From Rugamonas violacea (GTDB lineage Bacteria; Pseudomonadota; Gammaproteobacteria; Burkholderiales; Burkholderiaceae_D): a stretch of DNA of 64,000 bases. Positions within the stretch are counted from its first letter, which is position 1; each line of letters begins with the position of its first letter. The translations under genes were made by a program, and so were the position numbers. The DNA lies in NCBI RefSeq assembly GCF_016461825.1, contig NZ_JAEMNU010000123.1:114310-178309 (forward strand), in the 5' to 3' direction. Under the pieces are notes generated by a model, which saw only the letters and a list, made by a program, of their open reading frames with translations, made no database searches and was not told where the DNA came from. Of this stretch, positions 53,960 to 62,916 are shown piece after piece.

Positions 53960-54149
53960 GCCGAATGATACCGGAACCGCGACCGAACCGACAGGAACCG
54001 GCTGATCCGATCAGGGCGAGTTCGCCATGCCGGCAGGATGCAGTAACGCCGCCAACGCTCGCTGTCACGTATTCTGCTTCCCGAAAGAAATCGACCCGAA
54101 CCCCGGCCTCGTCAACGAACTGGGTGGGACAGTCTTCTCGACTGCTCAT
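53952..54149 (-). CDS. hypothetical small protein (65 aa), doubtful
   Basis: A short frame MSSREDCPTQFVDEAGVRVD... ends GRGSGIIRHE and overlaps the udk start by 8 bases. It lies between lysR and udk on the same strand. No domain, signal or Shine-Dalgarno support is visible, and the codon pattern is ordinary. It could be a coupled small gene or chance. Confidence 0.3.
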   Translation of the reverse strand: MSSREDCPTQFVDEAGVRVDFFREAEYVTASVGGVTASCRHGELALIGSAGSCRFGRGSGIIRHE

Positions 54150-54171
54150 ATTCAGTTCACCGTGGCGCGCC

Positions 54172-55068
54172 TCAATAGGCCTGCTCGCAGGACTGCTTGA
54201 GCAGCGCGCGCAAGGCGCGGTGGCCGGGGTCGGCGTTGTAGCGCGGATGCCAGGCCTGCGAGATGGTGACCAATGGCGTCTCCACGGGTAGATCACGGCT
54301 GCGCATGCCGTGGCGCGCGGTCTGCGTCAGGCGCTCGGCCACGGTGGCCACCAGATCGGTCTCGCGCGCGATGGCCAGCGCCTCGGCAAAGGTCGGCGCC
54401 ACCGCCGCCACGCGCCGGCTCAGACCCAGCTCCGCCAGTGCCTCGTCGAGCGGCCCGCTGGTGCGGCCACGGCGCGACACCGTGACATGGCCGCAGTCGG
54501 CGAACAGCTGCGGCGTCATCTCCGGCGCCTGCTCCAGCGCGTGGCCAAGGCGGAACGCGGCGATGAAGCGGTCCTTGAACAAGGTCTGCCGGACGATCTC
54601 CGGGCCGATGTCGTTGATGACGCCGATGTCCAGATCGATCAACCCGGCGCGCAGCGCCTCCACGTCCTGCAAACCCTGCGAGCGGAAACGGATCTGCACG
54701 CGCGGCGCGGCCTTCATCAAGGCGCGCAACAGCACCGGGCCGAAGCTACTGACAAAACCGTCGTCGGCGCGGATGGTGAAGCTGCGCTCCAGCGTATGAA
54801 AATCAAACTCTCCGCCCTGCTGCAACAGCGCCTGCGCCTGCGCCACCAGCGTGCGGGTGCCGTCGCGCAGCTGTTCGGCGCGCGCGGTCGGCGCCATCAC
54901 CCGGCCGGCGCGCACGAAGATCGGATCGCCCACCACCAGACGGATGCGCGCCAGCGTGCGGCTCATGGTCGGCACGCTCTGGTTCATGCGTTCGGCGGCG
55001 CCGGTCACGCTGCCCTCGGTGAGCAGCGCGTCGAGGGCGATCAACAGGTTCAAATCCAGTGTTTGCAT
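54172..55068 (-). CDS. LysR-family regulator of the adjacent efflux operon
   Basis: A 298-residue LysR regulator with N-terminal winged helix MQTLDLNLLIALDALLTEGS (then VTGAAERMNQSVPTMSRTLA) and a substrate-binding domain from about residue 90. It is divergent from the efflux operon at 55231-60383, the usual sign that it controls it. The inducer is unknown. Confidence 0.9.
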   Translation of the reverse strand: MQTLDLNLLIALDALLTEGSVTGAAERMNQSVPTMSRTLARIRLVVGDPIFVRAGRVMAPTARAEQLRDGTRTLVAQAQALLQQGGEFDFHTLERSFTIRADDGFVSSFGPVLLRALMKAAPRVQIRFRSQGLQDVEALRAGLIDLDIGVINDIGPEIVRQTLFKDRFIAAFRLGHALEQAPEMTPQLFADCGHVTVSRRGRTSGPLDEALAELGLSRRVAAVAPTFAEALAIARETDLVATVAERLTQTARHGMRSRDLPVETPLVTISQAWHPRYNADPGHRALRALLKQSCEQAY

Positions 55069-55135
55069 GGTCGGGATGCGGCCCCTTGAGGAAGCCGCCG
55101 AGTCAAATTTCGGCCCACCTTAACACGGAAGTCAG

Positions 55136-55150
55136 TTTCACCAGATGAAA
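55136..55150. promoter_or_regulatory. candidate LysR operator
   Basis: TTTCACCAGATGAAA is a perfect inverted repeat (TTTCA-N5-TGAAA) centred in the lysR/efflux intergenic region, 68 bases from lysR and 81 from the operon. It fits the size of a LysR half-site dyad. Confidence 0.5.
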
Positions 55151-55230
55151 GTCATTGTTACCACGACGATCATTTTCAAACATCATCGAGCCACCTAAGC
55201 TGGCGACTTCCATCTTGATAAGGAAGCGCC

Positions 55231-56766
55231 ATGTTGCAACACAGACGATCCCGTCTCCCCGCCGGCCTGCTGGCCGGCTGCTGTTTGTTGGCGGTGGCCG
55301 GCTGCCAGACCGGCAAAGACATCCATCCGCAGGCCACGCCGCTCCAACTCGACACCATCCAGGCCGGCCAGAGCATCACCACTCAGGCCAACACTACAGC
55401 GGCCGGCCATCCCGCCCCTGCCGCCCTCGCCGCCGCCGACTGGTGGCGCAGCTATGGCGATCCGCAGCTGGAGCGCCTGCTCGGCGCGCTGGCCGAACAG
55501 GCGCCCGACATCGCCCTGGCCGAGGCGCGCATCCGCCGCGCCCAGGCCGCCGTGGATACCATCGGCGCCGCCGACGCGGTGCAGATCAATGCCAACGCCA
55601 GCGCGGCGCTGGAACACTTCCCCGACCACTACAGCTATTCGTCCCGGTACGCCGGCAAGAGCGGCAGCGAGGGCGCGCTATTGGCCGACGCGCGCTACCG
55701 CTTCGACTTTTGGGGCAAGCGCAAGGCGGCAACCGCGTCGGCACAGGCGCGCCAGCAAGCGGCGCTGGCCCAGGCGTCCGACGCCAGCTTGCTGCTACAA
55801 ACCGCCATCGTCGGGGCCTACCTTCATCTCGACAACAGCCACAAGCTGCGCGCCCTGGCCGAGGCGGCGCTGAACCGGCGCCGGCAAACCATCGCCTTGC
55901 TGGCGAGCCGCGTACGCGCCGGCCTGGCCACCGAGCTTGACGTGGTGGCGGCACGCGACGCGCTGACGCAAACCCGCAGCGAGCTGGTCGCCATCGACAC
56001 CGAACTACCGCGCCGGCGCCACCAGATTGCCGCGCTGCTGGGCCAAAGTCCGGCCTTCGGCGACACGCTGACGGCGCCGGCCCTGCTGCAACTGGCCGAT
56101 CCGCTGCCGCCCTCCACCCTGCCCGCCTCGCTGCTGGCGCGGCGCCAGGACGTGCAGTTCCAGCGCGCCATCGTCGAGGCGGCGCAGCAGGACATTGTCG
56201 TGGCCCGCGCCGCCTTCTATCCCGACATCGACATCGCGGCCTTCGCCGGCCTGCGCGCCTTCGACCTTGGACAGCTGATGCGCCCCGGCAGCGTGGCCGC
56301 CGGTGTCGGCCCGGCATTGAGCCTGCCACTGTTCGACGGCGGCGCGCGACGCGGCCAGCTCAAGCAACGCAGCGCCGACTACGATGCCGCCGTCGCCAGC
56401 TATCACCAGACCGTCATGACGGCACTACAGCAGGTGGCCGACGGCGTCGTCGCACTACGCGGCGCACGCCTGCGCGATGAGCTGACACGGCAAACCACGC
56501 AGGACTGGCGCCAGGCCGCCACCCTGCAACAGCAACGCGCACACGGCGGCATGGCCGGCGCGCTCGACGTCAATGCCGCCCAACTGGCGCTGCTCGGCGC
56601 CGAGCGCCGCGCACTGGAAGCGGCGACGCGCACCGCACTGGCCCAGCTCGACCTGATCCGCGCCCTCGGCGGCACTTGGCGCCCCGCCACCGCCATTGCC
56701 ACCACAGCCGCCGCCGTTGCCGCCGTTGCCGCCGTCGTCCCGTCCATCCCCACCTCACATCGCTAA
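55231..56766 (+). CDS. outer-membrane efflux lipoprotein (NodT/TolC family)
   Basis: A 511-residue outer-membrane channel. The lipoprotein signal ends LLAVAGCQTG (Cys25). The OEP repeats include WWRSYGDPQLERLLGALAEQ and LLARRQDVQFQRAIVEAAQQ. It pairs with the periplasmic adaptor and the MFS pump that follow at 4 and 1 base spacing, forming an EmrAB-TolC-like tripartite exporter. Confidence 0.92.
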   Translation: MLQHRRSRLPAGLLAGCCLLAVAGCQTGKDIHPQATPLQLDTIQAGQSITTQANTTAAGHPAPAALAAADWWRSYGDPQLERLLGALAEQAPDIALAEARIRRAQAAVDTIGAADAVQINANASAALEHFPDHYSYSSRYAGKSGSEGALLADARYRFDFWGKRKAATASAQARQQAALAQASDASLLLQTAIVGAYLHLDNSHKLRALAEAALNRRRQTIALLASRVRAGLATELDVVAARDALTQTRSELVAIDTELPRRRHQIAALLGQSPAFGDTLTAPALLQLADPLPPSTLPASLLARRQDVQFQRAIVEAAQQDIVVARAAFYPDIDIAAFAGLRAFDLGQLMRPGSVAAGVGPALSLPLFDGGARRGQLKQRSADYDAAVASYHQTVMTALQQVADGVVALRGARLRDELTRQTTQDWRQAATLQQQRAHGGMAGALDVNAAQLALLGAERRALEAATRTALAQLDLIRALGGTWRPATAIATTAAAVAAVAAVVPSIPTSHR

Positions 56767-56770
56767 CACC

Positions 56771-58009
56771 ATGAACAACACCGAAAACAATCCAAACATC
56801 CCCGCCACCAAGCGGCCACGCCACATCGTCACAGGGCTTGGCGCCACCGCTTGTGTCGCGGTACTCGCCGTCGGCGCCTGGTGGATATTCTCCGACGACC
56901 CAATCCGCAGCACCGACGACGCCTATGTCGGCGGCCAGGTGGTGCAACTGACCGCGCAGGTGCACGGCATGGTCAGCCGCGTCCTGGCCGACAATAGCGA
57001 CCGTGTCGCCGCCGGCGCGCCGCTGGTCGAGATCGACCCGGCCGACGCCCGCATCGAACTGGCGGCGGCCGAAGCCCAACTGGCACAAGCGCTGCGCAGC
57101 GTGCGCGGCTTCAACGCCGGCGCGCAGCGCTACCGCGCCGACATCGAAGCGCGCCAGGCCGAGCTGGACCGCGCCCAGGCCGACCTCGCCACGCGCAAGA
57201 CCATCGCCGCCTCCGGCGCCGTCACCGCCGAGGAAGTGCGCCACGCCGCCGACGCCGTGCGCAGCGCCAAGGCCGCGCTGCAAGCGGCCCGGCAGATGGC
57301 GGCACAGGCGCTGACCCAGATCAGCGGCGCCAGCGTCAGCGCCCATCCGGCCGTCGACGCGGCGGCGCAGCGCGTGCGCGCGGCCCAGCTGGCCCTGCTG
57401 CGCGGCAGCGTGCAGGCGCCGGTGGCCGGTATGGTGGCGCAGCGCAGCGTGCAGCTGGGCCGCCGCGTGCAGCCGGGCGAACGGTTGATGTCCATCGTGC
57501 CGCTCGACCGCCTGTGGGTCGATGCCAACTTCAAGGAGGTGCAGTTAAAGGGCGTCTGCCCGCAGCAGGCGGCCACCGTCACCGCCGACGTCTACGGCAA
57601 ATCGGTGGTCTACCACGGCCACGTCGAGGACATCGAGGCCGGCACTGGCGCCGCCTTCGCCCTGCTGCCGGCGCAGAACGCCACCGGCAACTGGATCAAG
57701 GTGGTGCAGCGGGTGCCGGTGCGCATCCGCCTGGAGCGCGCCGAACTGCTCAGCCATCCACTGCGCATCGGCATGTCGACCCGCGTCAGCATCGACACCA
57801 GCAACTGCCCCGCCGTTGGCGCCACCGCGCGCGCCGCCAAGGTGGACGATGCCAGCGCGTTGTACGCGGCACAAAGCGCGGCCGCCGACGTCCACGTGCG
57901 CCAGCTGATCGACGGCAGCGTCGCCAACTCCAGCAGCATCGCTGCGGCCGCAGCCACAGTCCGCAACGGCACTCGCGGCGCGGCCGGCGCCGGCGGCGGA
58001 GCACAATAA
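56771..58009 (+). CDS. HlyD/EmrA-family membrane fusion protein
   Basis: A 412-residue adaptor with one N-terminal membrane helix (IVTGLGATACVAVLAVGAWW). The biotinyl-lipoyl half STDDAYVGGQVVQLTAQVHG is followed by a coiled-coil hairpin (about 95-200) and VQAPVAGMVAQRSVQLGRRV with PLDRLWVDANFKEVQL. The DDAYV and DANFKE blocks are typical of EmrA. It links the inner-membrane pump to the outer-membrane channel. Confidence 0.92.
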   Translation: MNNTENNPNIPATKRPRHIVTGLGATACVAVLAVGAWWIFSDDPIRSTDDAYVGGQVVQLTAQVHGMVSRVLADNSDRVAAGAPLVEIDPADARIELAAAEAQLAQALRSVRGFNAGAQRYRADIEARQAELDRAQADLATRKTIAASGAVTAEEVRHAADAVRSAKAALQAARQMAAQALTQISGASVSAHPAVDAAAQRVRAAQLALLRGSVQAPVAGMVAQRSVQLGRRVQPGERLMSIVPLDRLWVDANFKEVQLKGVCPQQAATVTADVYGKSVVYHGHVEDIEAGTGAAFALLPAQNATGNWIKVVQRVPVRIRLERAELLSHPLRIGMSTRVSIDTSNCPAVGATARAAKVDDASALYAAQSAAADVHVRQLIDGSVANSSSIAAAAATVRNGTRGAAGAGGGAQ

Positions 58010-59646
58010 TGAGCGCGACGAATAGCACCGCGACTGGCGGCGGGCCTGGCGCAACGAAGCCGGCCAGTGCCGCCACGGCGCCAGCCAAGCAGCCCATCCT
58101 GCCGCTCGAAGGCGGCACCCGCACGCTGGCCACGCTGTCGCTCGGCCTGGCCTCGTTCATGGCGGTGGTCGACATCACCATCGCCAACGTCTCCGTGCCC
58201 ACCATCGCCGGCAACCTGGGCATCAGCTCTGACGAGGGCGAATGGATCATCACCTCCTTCGCCATCGCCAACGCGATCTGCATCCCGCTCACCGGCTGGC
58301 TGTCGCGCCGCTTCGGCCAGGTGCGCCTGTTCCTCGCCGCGATCACCGCCTTCACCATCGCCTCGGTGCTGTGCGGGTTGGCCACCTCGTTCGAATCGCT
58401 GCTCGCCTGCCGCATCCTGCAAGGCGCCGTGGCCGGCCCCATCGTGCCGCTCAGCCAAGCGCTGCTGGTCGCCGTCTTCCCCAAGGAGAAGCAGGCGCTG
58501 GCCGTCGCCATGTGGGCCATGACCAACATGGCCGGACCGGTGGCCGGGCCGCTGCTGGGCGGCTGGCTCACCGACACGTTTACTTGGCCGTGGATTTTTT
58601 TGGTCAACGCGCCGGTCGGCCTGTTCGTCGTGCTGAGCACCTCCACGCTGCTGCGCGGCCGCGACACGCCGACGCTCAAGCTGCCCATCGACCTGCCCGG
58701 ATTGACGCTACTCGCGCTGGCCATCGGCAGCCTGCAGTTGACGCTGGACCGAGGCCGCACGCTGGACTGGTTCGCCTCCAACGTCATCTGCGCTTCGGCG
58801 GCGGTGGCGCTGCTCGGCTTCGTCGCGCTGATCGCGTGGGAGCTGCGCACGCCCCACCCGATCATCGACCTGCGCCTGTTCAAGCAGCGCAATTTCGCCG
58901 TCGGCACGGCCGCCGTCGCGCTGGGCTTCGGCTTCTACTTCGCCGCGCTGGTGCTCACGCCGCTATGGCTGCAGACCGACATGGGCTACAGCTCCACCTG
59001 GGCCGGCCTGGTCACCTCGCCGATGGGTCTGTTCGGCATCGCGCTGGCGCCCTTCCTCGGCCAGTGGGTGCGCAAGACCGACGCGCGCCGCTTCGCCAGC
59101 GTCGCCTTCCTCGCCTGGATCGCCGTGGCGCTGTGGCGCTCGACGATGACCACGGCGGTCGGCGCCGACATCATCGCCCTCAGCTGCCTGGCGCAGGGCA
59201 TCGGCATCGGTTTCTTCCTCACGCCGCTGGTCAGCCTGTCGCTGGCCGGCCTGGCGCCGGAGAAGATCGCCGCCGCCTCCGGCCTGCAAACGGCGATCCG
59301 CATGATGTCCGGCAGTCTGGTGGCGTCGCTGGCCGGCACCTTCTGGGAGCACCGCGCGCGCTTCCACCAAAGCCATCTGGCCGACACGCTCAGCGGCTGG
59401 GGCCAGCAGAGCGTCGCCGTGGTCGGCCGCTTGACCGGCGCCGGCTTCTCGCCCGAGCAGGCCTGGGCCGTGGTCTCGCGCCAGCGCGAGATCCAGGCCC
59501 GCATGCTGTCGCTGAACGATTTCTTCGTCCTGTCCGCCCTCGCCTTCGCCGTCGCCTTGCTCATCGTCTGGCTCGCCCGCGCGCCGGCCAAGGCGCCCGC
59601 CCCCGTCACCGTCAGCGTCCCCGTCACCACCGGAGCCAAACCATGA
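58009..59646 (+). CDS. DHA2-family MFS drug exporter (EmrB/QacA type)
   Basis: A 545-residue transporter with 14 predicted membrane segments. MAVVDITIANVSVPTIAGNL carries the DHA2 signature in the first helix, WIITSFAIANAICIPLTGWL the second, and MWAMTNMAGPVAGPLLGGWL motif C. The start overlaps the emrA-like stop by one base (TAATG). It probably exports hydrophobic drugs or small metabolites, possibly a siderophore given the next gene. Confidence 0.93.
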   Translation: MSATNSTATGGGPGATKPASAATAPAKQPILPLEGGTRTLATLSLGLASFMAVVDITIANVSVPTIAGNLGISSDEGEWIITSFAIANAICIPLTGWLSRRFGQVRLFLAAITAFTIASVLCGLATSFESLLACRILQGAVAGPIVPLSQALLVAVFPKEKQALAVAMWAMTNMAGPVAGPLLGGWLTDTFTWPWIFLVNAPVGLFVVLSTSTLLRGRDTPTLKLPIDLPGLTLLALAIGSLQLTLDRGRTLDWFASNVICASAAVALLGFVALIAWELRTPHPIIDLRLFKQRNFAVGTAAVALGFGFYFAALVLTPLWLQTDMGYSSTWAGLVTSPMGLFGIALAPFLGQWVRKTDARRFASVAFLAWIAVALWRSTMTTAVGADIIALSCLAQGIGIGFFLTPLVSLSLAGLAPEKIAAASGLQTAIRMMSGSLVASLAGTFWEHRARFHQSHLADTLSGWGQQSVAVVGRLTGAGFSPEQAWAVVSRQREIQARMLSLNDFFVLSALAFAVALLIVWLARAPAKAPAPVTVSVPVTTGAKP

Positions 59647-60383
59647 ACACCACAAAACCGCCCCGCACCACCTATCTGGCCGAGGTGGTGCAGATCCGCG
59701 ACCTGAGTCCCGCCATGCGCCGCATCTCCGTTGCCAGCCACGCCTTGCGCGCGCTGCGCATTGAGCTGCCCGGCCAGTGGATGAAGACCTTCTTTCCCGC
59801 GCCGGACGGCGTTCGCCCAATCGGCCGCGCCTACACCGTGCGCGCCTTCGACCAGGCCGCCGGCCAGCTCGACCTCGACTTCGTGATGCATGGCGACGAA
59901 GGTCCGGCCGGCCACTGGGTGCTCAACGCCCGCCTCGGCGATGTGCTGAGCCTGGCCGGGCCGCGCGCCGGCTACGTCATCGACCCGCATGCCGGCAACC
60001 ACCTGTTGATCGGCGACGCCACCGCCCTACCCGCCATCGCCAGCATCGTGCAGGCGCTGCCGCCGCAGGCCAGCGCCGACGTGCTGCTGGAAGTGGCCGG
60101 TCCGCGCGAACGGCAGGAGCTGCACGGCGCGGCCCGGCACCGCGGCACCTGGCTGTATTCCGGTGCCGCGCCGGCCGGCACCAGCGGCCAGCTGCTGGCG
60201 GCCGTGCGCGCCAGCCGGATCGACGCCGACAGCGTGCGCGTCTGGCTGGCCGGCGAGTCGGCGATGGTGCGCGCAGTGCGCCAGCACCTGCTGATCGAGC
60301 GCGGTTTGCCGCGCGCCTTCCTCACCAGCGCCGGCTACTGGAAGCTCGGCGACGCCGACCACCGCGAGCGCGACGAGGAATGA
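59643..60383 (+). CDS. siderophore-interacting FAD-binding reductase (ViuB-like)
   Basis: A 246-residue protein. The FAD-binding block IGRAYTVRAFDQAAGQLDLD, FVMHGDEGPAGHWVLNARLG and the C-terminal GESAMVRAVRQHLLIERGLP then YWKLGDADH are typical of siderophore-interacting proteins, which reduce ferric siderophores. The ATG overlaps the MFS stop codon (ATGA). Presence in an efflux operon hints that the exporter may carry an iron-related compound. Confidence 0.9.
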   Translation: MNTTKPPRTTYLAEVVQIRDLSPAMRRISVASHALRALRIELPGQWMKTFFPAPDGVRPIGRAYTVRAFDQAAGQLDLDFVMHGDEGPAGHWVLNARLGDVLSLAGPRAGYVIDPHAGNHLLIGDATALPAIASIVQALPPQASADVLLEVAGPRERQELHGAARHRGTWLYSGAAPAGTSGQLLAAVRASRIDADSVRVWLAGESAMVRAVRQHLLIERGLPRAFLTSAGYWKLGDADHRERDEE

Positions 60384-60434
60384 GGCCATGGCGAGCCGCC
60401 ATCAACACGCACGTTTGCTGGCGACTCGCTTGCC

Positions 60435-60494
60435 CCCAAAGGCAGAACCTAGGGTCAGACCCAGCGGGTCTGACCCTGGCTTTTGCCGCTGGGT
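60435..60494. repeat. dispersed palindromic element, copy 4 (A variant)
   Basis: CCCAAAGGC, then the core AGGGTCAGACCC-AGC-GGGTCTGACCCT, then TTGCCGCTGGGT. It is the same design as the other copies with a compensated G-to-A change in both arms, which argues that pairing is maintained. Confidence 0.8.
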
Positions 60495-60575
60495 CTAGCC
60501 GGCTTTTTGCCGCCGGCCCTAGCCGCCTTTTGCCGCCGGCCCCACCCAGCCATTCCGTGCCTGGCAAAAAACCGC

Positions 60576-60641
60576 TTGCGCGGATCTTTAGTTGCGATAT
60601 ACTTGAGCACTCAAGCATTACTCAAATAAAACTCAAGTAAT
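60576..60641 (+). promoter_or_regulatory. marR promoter with overlapping operator
   Basis: TTGCGC (60576-60581) and TATACT (60598-60603) with 16 bases between form a promoter. A perfect palindrome CTTGAGCACTCAAG (60602-60615) overlaps the -10 and start site. A second dyad with ATTACT/AGTAAT ends follows (60617-60641). CTTGAG dyads are typical MarR sites, so the operon is probably self-repressed. Confidence 0.8.
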
Positions 60642-60672
60642 GTCATCGTCACACCGCTAGAAGGAACCCACC

Positions 60673-61146
60673 ATGAGCGACCACAACACCAACACCGACC
60701 TGCCCGCCATCGGCGCGGCGCTCGACTTCACCCTGCGCCTGGCGCGCGCCCAAGCCGTCATGCTGCGCCGGCTCGACGCCACGCTGGGCGGCCACCACGG
60801 CATCAGCTTCAGCGACTTCATGCTGCTGCTCTACCTGAACCGCGCGCCCGGCGGCCGGCTGCGCCGCGTCGACCTGGCCGAACGCCAGGGCCTGACCGCT
60901 TCCGGCGTCACGCGCACCCTGCTGCCGCTGGAGAAGATCGGGCTGATCAGCCGCGAGACCGACCCGCGCGACGCCCGCGTCGGCTTCGCCGCCATCACGC
61001 CGACCGGCCAGACCATGCTCAACAACGCGCTGCTGACGGCGCAGCAGACCTGCGCCGAACTGCTGCGCAACTGTCCGGCCAACCAGTTGGACGCGCTCGG
61101 CGCCGCGCTCGGCCAGGTGGCCGGCGTGCACTTCACCACCACGTAA
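60673..61146 (+). CDS. MarR-family transcriptional regulator
   Basis: A 157-residue winged-helix regulator with MLLLYLNRAPGGRLRRVDLA then GLTASGVTRTLLPLEKIGLI and the wing RETDPRDARVGFAAITPTG. It starts MSDHNTNTDL, 32 bases after the operator dyads, and is followed by an MFS pump after 9 bases. It probably represses its own operon until a ligand binds. Confidence 0.92.
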   Translation: MSDHNTNTDLPAIGAALDFTLRLARAQAVMLRRLDATLGGHHGISFSDFMLLLYLNRAPGGRLRRVDLAERQGLTASGVTRTLLPLEKIGLISRETDPRDARVGFAAITPTGQTMLNNALLTAQQTCAELLRNCPANQLDALGAALGQVAGVHFTTT

Positions 61147-61155
61147 GGGACCGCC

Positions 61156-62526
61156 ATGACGGACACCAAAGCCCAGCGCGCCGCCCTGACGCGCAACCCC
61201 AACTTCCGCTGGCTGATGCGCGGCAGCGTCGTCTCCCTGCTCGGCGACCAACTAACCCTGATCGCCCTGCCCTGGCTGGTGCTCAAGCTGACCGGCGACC
61301 CGCTGGCGCTGGGCCTGGTGGTGGCGATGATGAGCGTGCCGCGCGCGATCTTCATCCTCATCGGCGGCGCCCTGGTCGACCGCCACTCGCCCAAGCGCGT
61401 GCTCATGCTCAGCAAGTACGCCAACGCCGTGCTGCTCGCCTTGCTGACGGCGCTGGTGCTCACCCCGCAAACGCCGCACACCATCGCGCTCAGCGACACG
61501 CTGTCGTTCACGCTGCTGGTCGGCCCGCAGATGACGCTGTCGGTGCTGTATGCGCTGGCCCTGGCGATCGGTCTGGCGCAAGCCTTCAGCATCCCGGCCG
61601 GCACCTCCATCCTGCCGCGTGCCATCGCCCCCGAACATCTGGATATGGCCAACGGCATCATGATGGGACTGCGCCAGATCTCCATGCTGGCCGGCCCGCT
61701 GCTGGCCGCCGCCCTGATCGCGCTGGGCGGCGACGGCGGCACCGGAAGCAACGGCACCAACAGCAACGGCATGATCGCCAACGCCCACGGCATCGCGCTG
61801 GCCTTCGGCATCGACTGCCTCAGCTTCCTGCTGTCGGCCTGGACCCTGTCGCAGGTGCGCATGCCGCCAGCGGCGCCGGCGGCAAACCAGCCGGCGGTGC
61901 TGCGCGCCGTCGGCGCCGGCCTGTTGATGGTCTGGCGCGACCACGCGCTGCGCACCTGCTTCACCTACTGGGGCGTGGTGGCCTTGTTCATCGGCGGCTC
62001 GCTGCAAGTGGCGCTGCCGGTGCTGGCCGACCAAGAACTGCACGGCGCCAGCGCCTTCGGCCTGCTGATGGGCGCCAACGGCAGCGGCATGTTGATCGGC
62101 ATGGCCATCGCGGCGGTGGGCGGCGCGCGCCTGCGCCTGGCCAGTTTCGGCGCCACCATCCTGCTGGTCGACGCGCTCGCCGGCGCCCTGCTGATACCGC
62201 TCGGCGCCATCCAAGCCACTTGGCAAGGCGCCTTGCTGTTGCTGCTGATCGGCGTGCTGTCCGGCTTCATGCAGATCGCCGTGTTCAGCTGGATCCAGCG
62301 CCGCGTGCCGCGAGAGATGATGGGCCGCGCCATGAGCATCTTCATGTTCATCTTCATGGGACTGGCGCCCTTGTCGGCGGCGGCCACCGGCTGGCTGCTG
62401 CAGTCGATCAGCCTGACCCAGTTGTTCGCCGGCGGCGGCGCCCTGTTGCTGCTGTTCGCCTTGACGGCGGCAATCGCCACGCCGATGCGCCGCATCGCTT
62501 ACACTAACAGCACGGAGCCAACATGA
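61156..62526 (+). CDS. MFS transporter (enterobactin-exporter/MdtG-like type)
   Basis: A 456-residue major-facilitator protein with about 12 membrane segments. It starts with NFRWLMRGSVVSLLGDQLTL, and IGGALVDRHSPKRVLMLSKY is motif A. GRAMSIFMFIFMGLAPLSAA near the end is conserved. It is controlled by the upstream MarR gene. Substrate unknown, possibly a toxic aromatic compound. Confidence 0.9.
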   Translation: MTDTKAQRAALTRNPNFRWLMRGSVVSLLGDQLTLIALPWLVLKLTGDPLALGLVVAMMSVPRAIFILIGGALVDRHSPKRVLMLSKYANAVLLALLTALVLTPQTPHTIALSDTLSFTLLVGPQMTLSVLYALALAIGLAQAFSIPAGTSILPRAIAPEHLDMANGIMMGLRQISMLAGPLLAAALIALGGDGGTGSNGTNSNGMIANAHGIALAFGIDCLSFLLSAWTLSQVRMPPAAPAANQPAVLRAVGAGLLMVWRDHALRTCFTYWGVVALFIGGSLQVALPVLADQELHGASAFGLLMGANGSGMLIGMAIAAVGGARLRLASFGATILLVDALAGALLIPLGAIQATWQGALLLLLIGVLSGFMQIAVFSWIQRRVPREMMGRAMSIFMFIFMGLAPLSAAATGWLLQSISLTQLFAGGGALLLLFALTAAIATPMRRIAYTNSTEPT

Positions 62527-62879
62527 AGCAAGCTAATGCGCGCAAGGCGGAACTGAAAACCGCCTACAAACTCAGCCCGCCACCAGCCGGCATCGTGGTC
62601 ATCCGCCACATCGCCAGCGGCAGGGCCTTGATCGAGGCCAGCCGCAATCCGGCAGGCCTGTTGAACCGCCATCGCTTTCAACTCGGTTTTGGCCAGCACC
62701 GCTACGCCGCCCTGCAAGCCGACTGGCGGCGCGACGGCGCGGCCGCCTTCGACTGCGCCGTGGTGGCGACGCTGGAGCCCTCGTCCGACCCGGCCGTCGA
62801 CGCCGACGCCGAGCTGGCGGCGCTGCTGGCGCGCCATCTGCAAGGCTGCGCGCGTGGCGCGGCCAACTCCTACCTGTAA
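62523..62879 (+). CDS. GIY-YIG nuclease-fold family protein
   Basis: A 118-residue protein with AGIVVIRHIASGRALIEASR, then LNRHRFQLGFGQHRYAALQADW and an F-D-C-A-V-V-A strand. The HRFQL...LQxDW block matches a small GIY-YIG subfamily. The GIY triad reads GIV and the YIG-like strand is altered, so nuclease activity is doubtful. The ATG overlaps the MFS stop, making it part of the marR operon. Confidence 0.7.
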   Translation: MKQANARKAELKTAYKLSPPPAGIVVIRHIASGRALIEASRNPAGLLNRHRFQLGFGQHRYAALQADWRRDGAAAFDCAVVATLEPSSDPAVDADAELAALLARHLQGCARGAANSYL

Positions 62880-62916
62880 AATCTAGGCCGCACACACACT
62901 CGGGACACTGCAAGCG

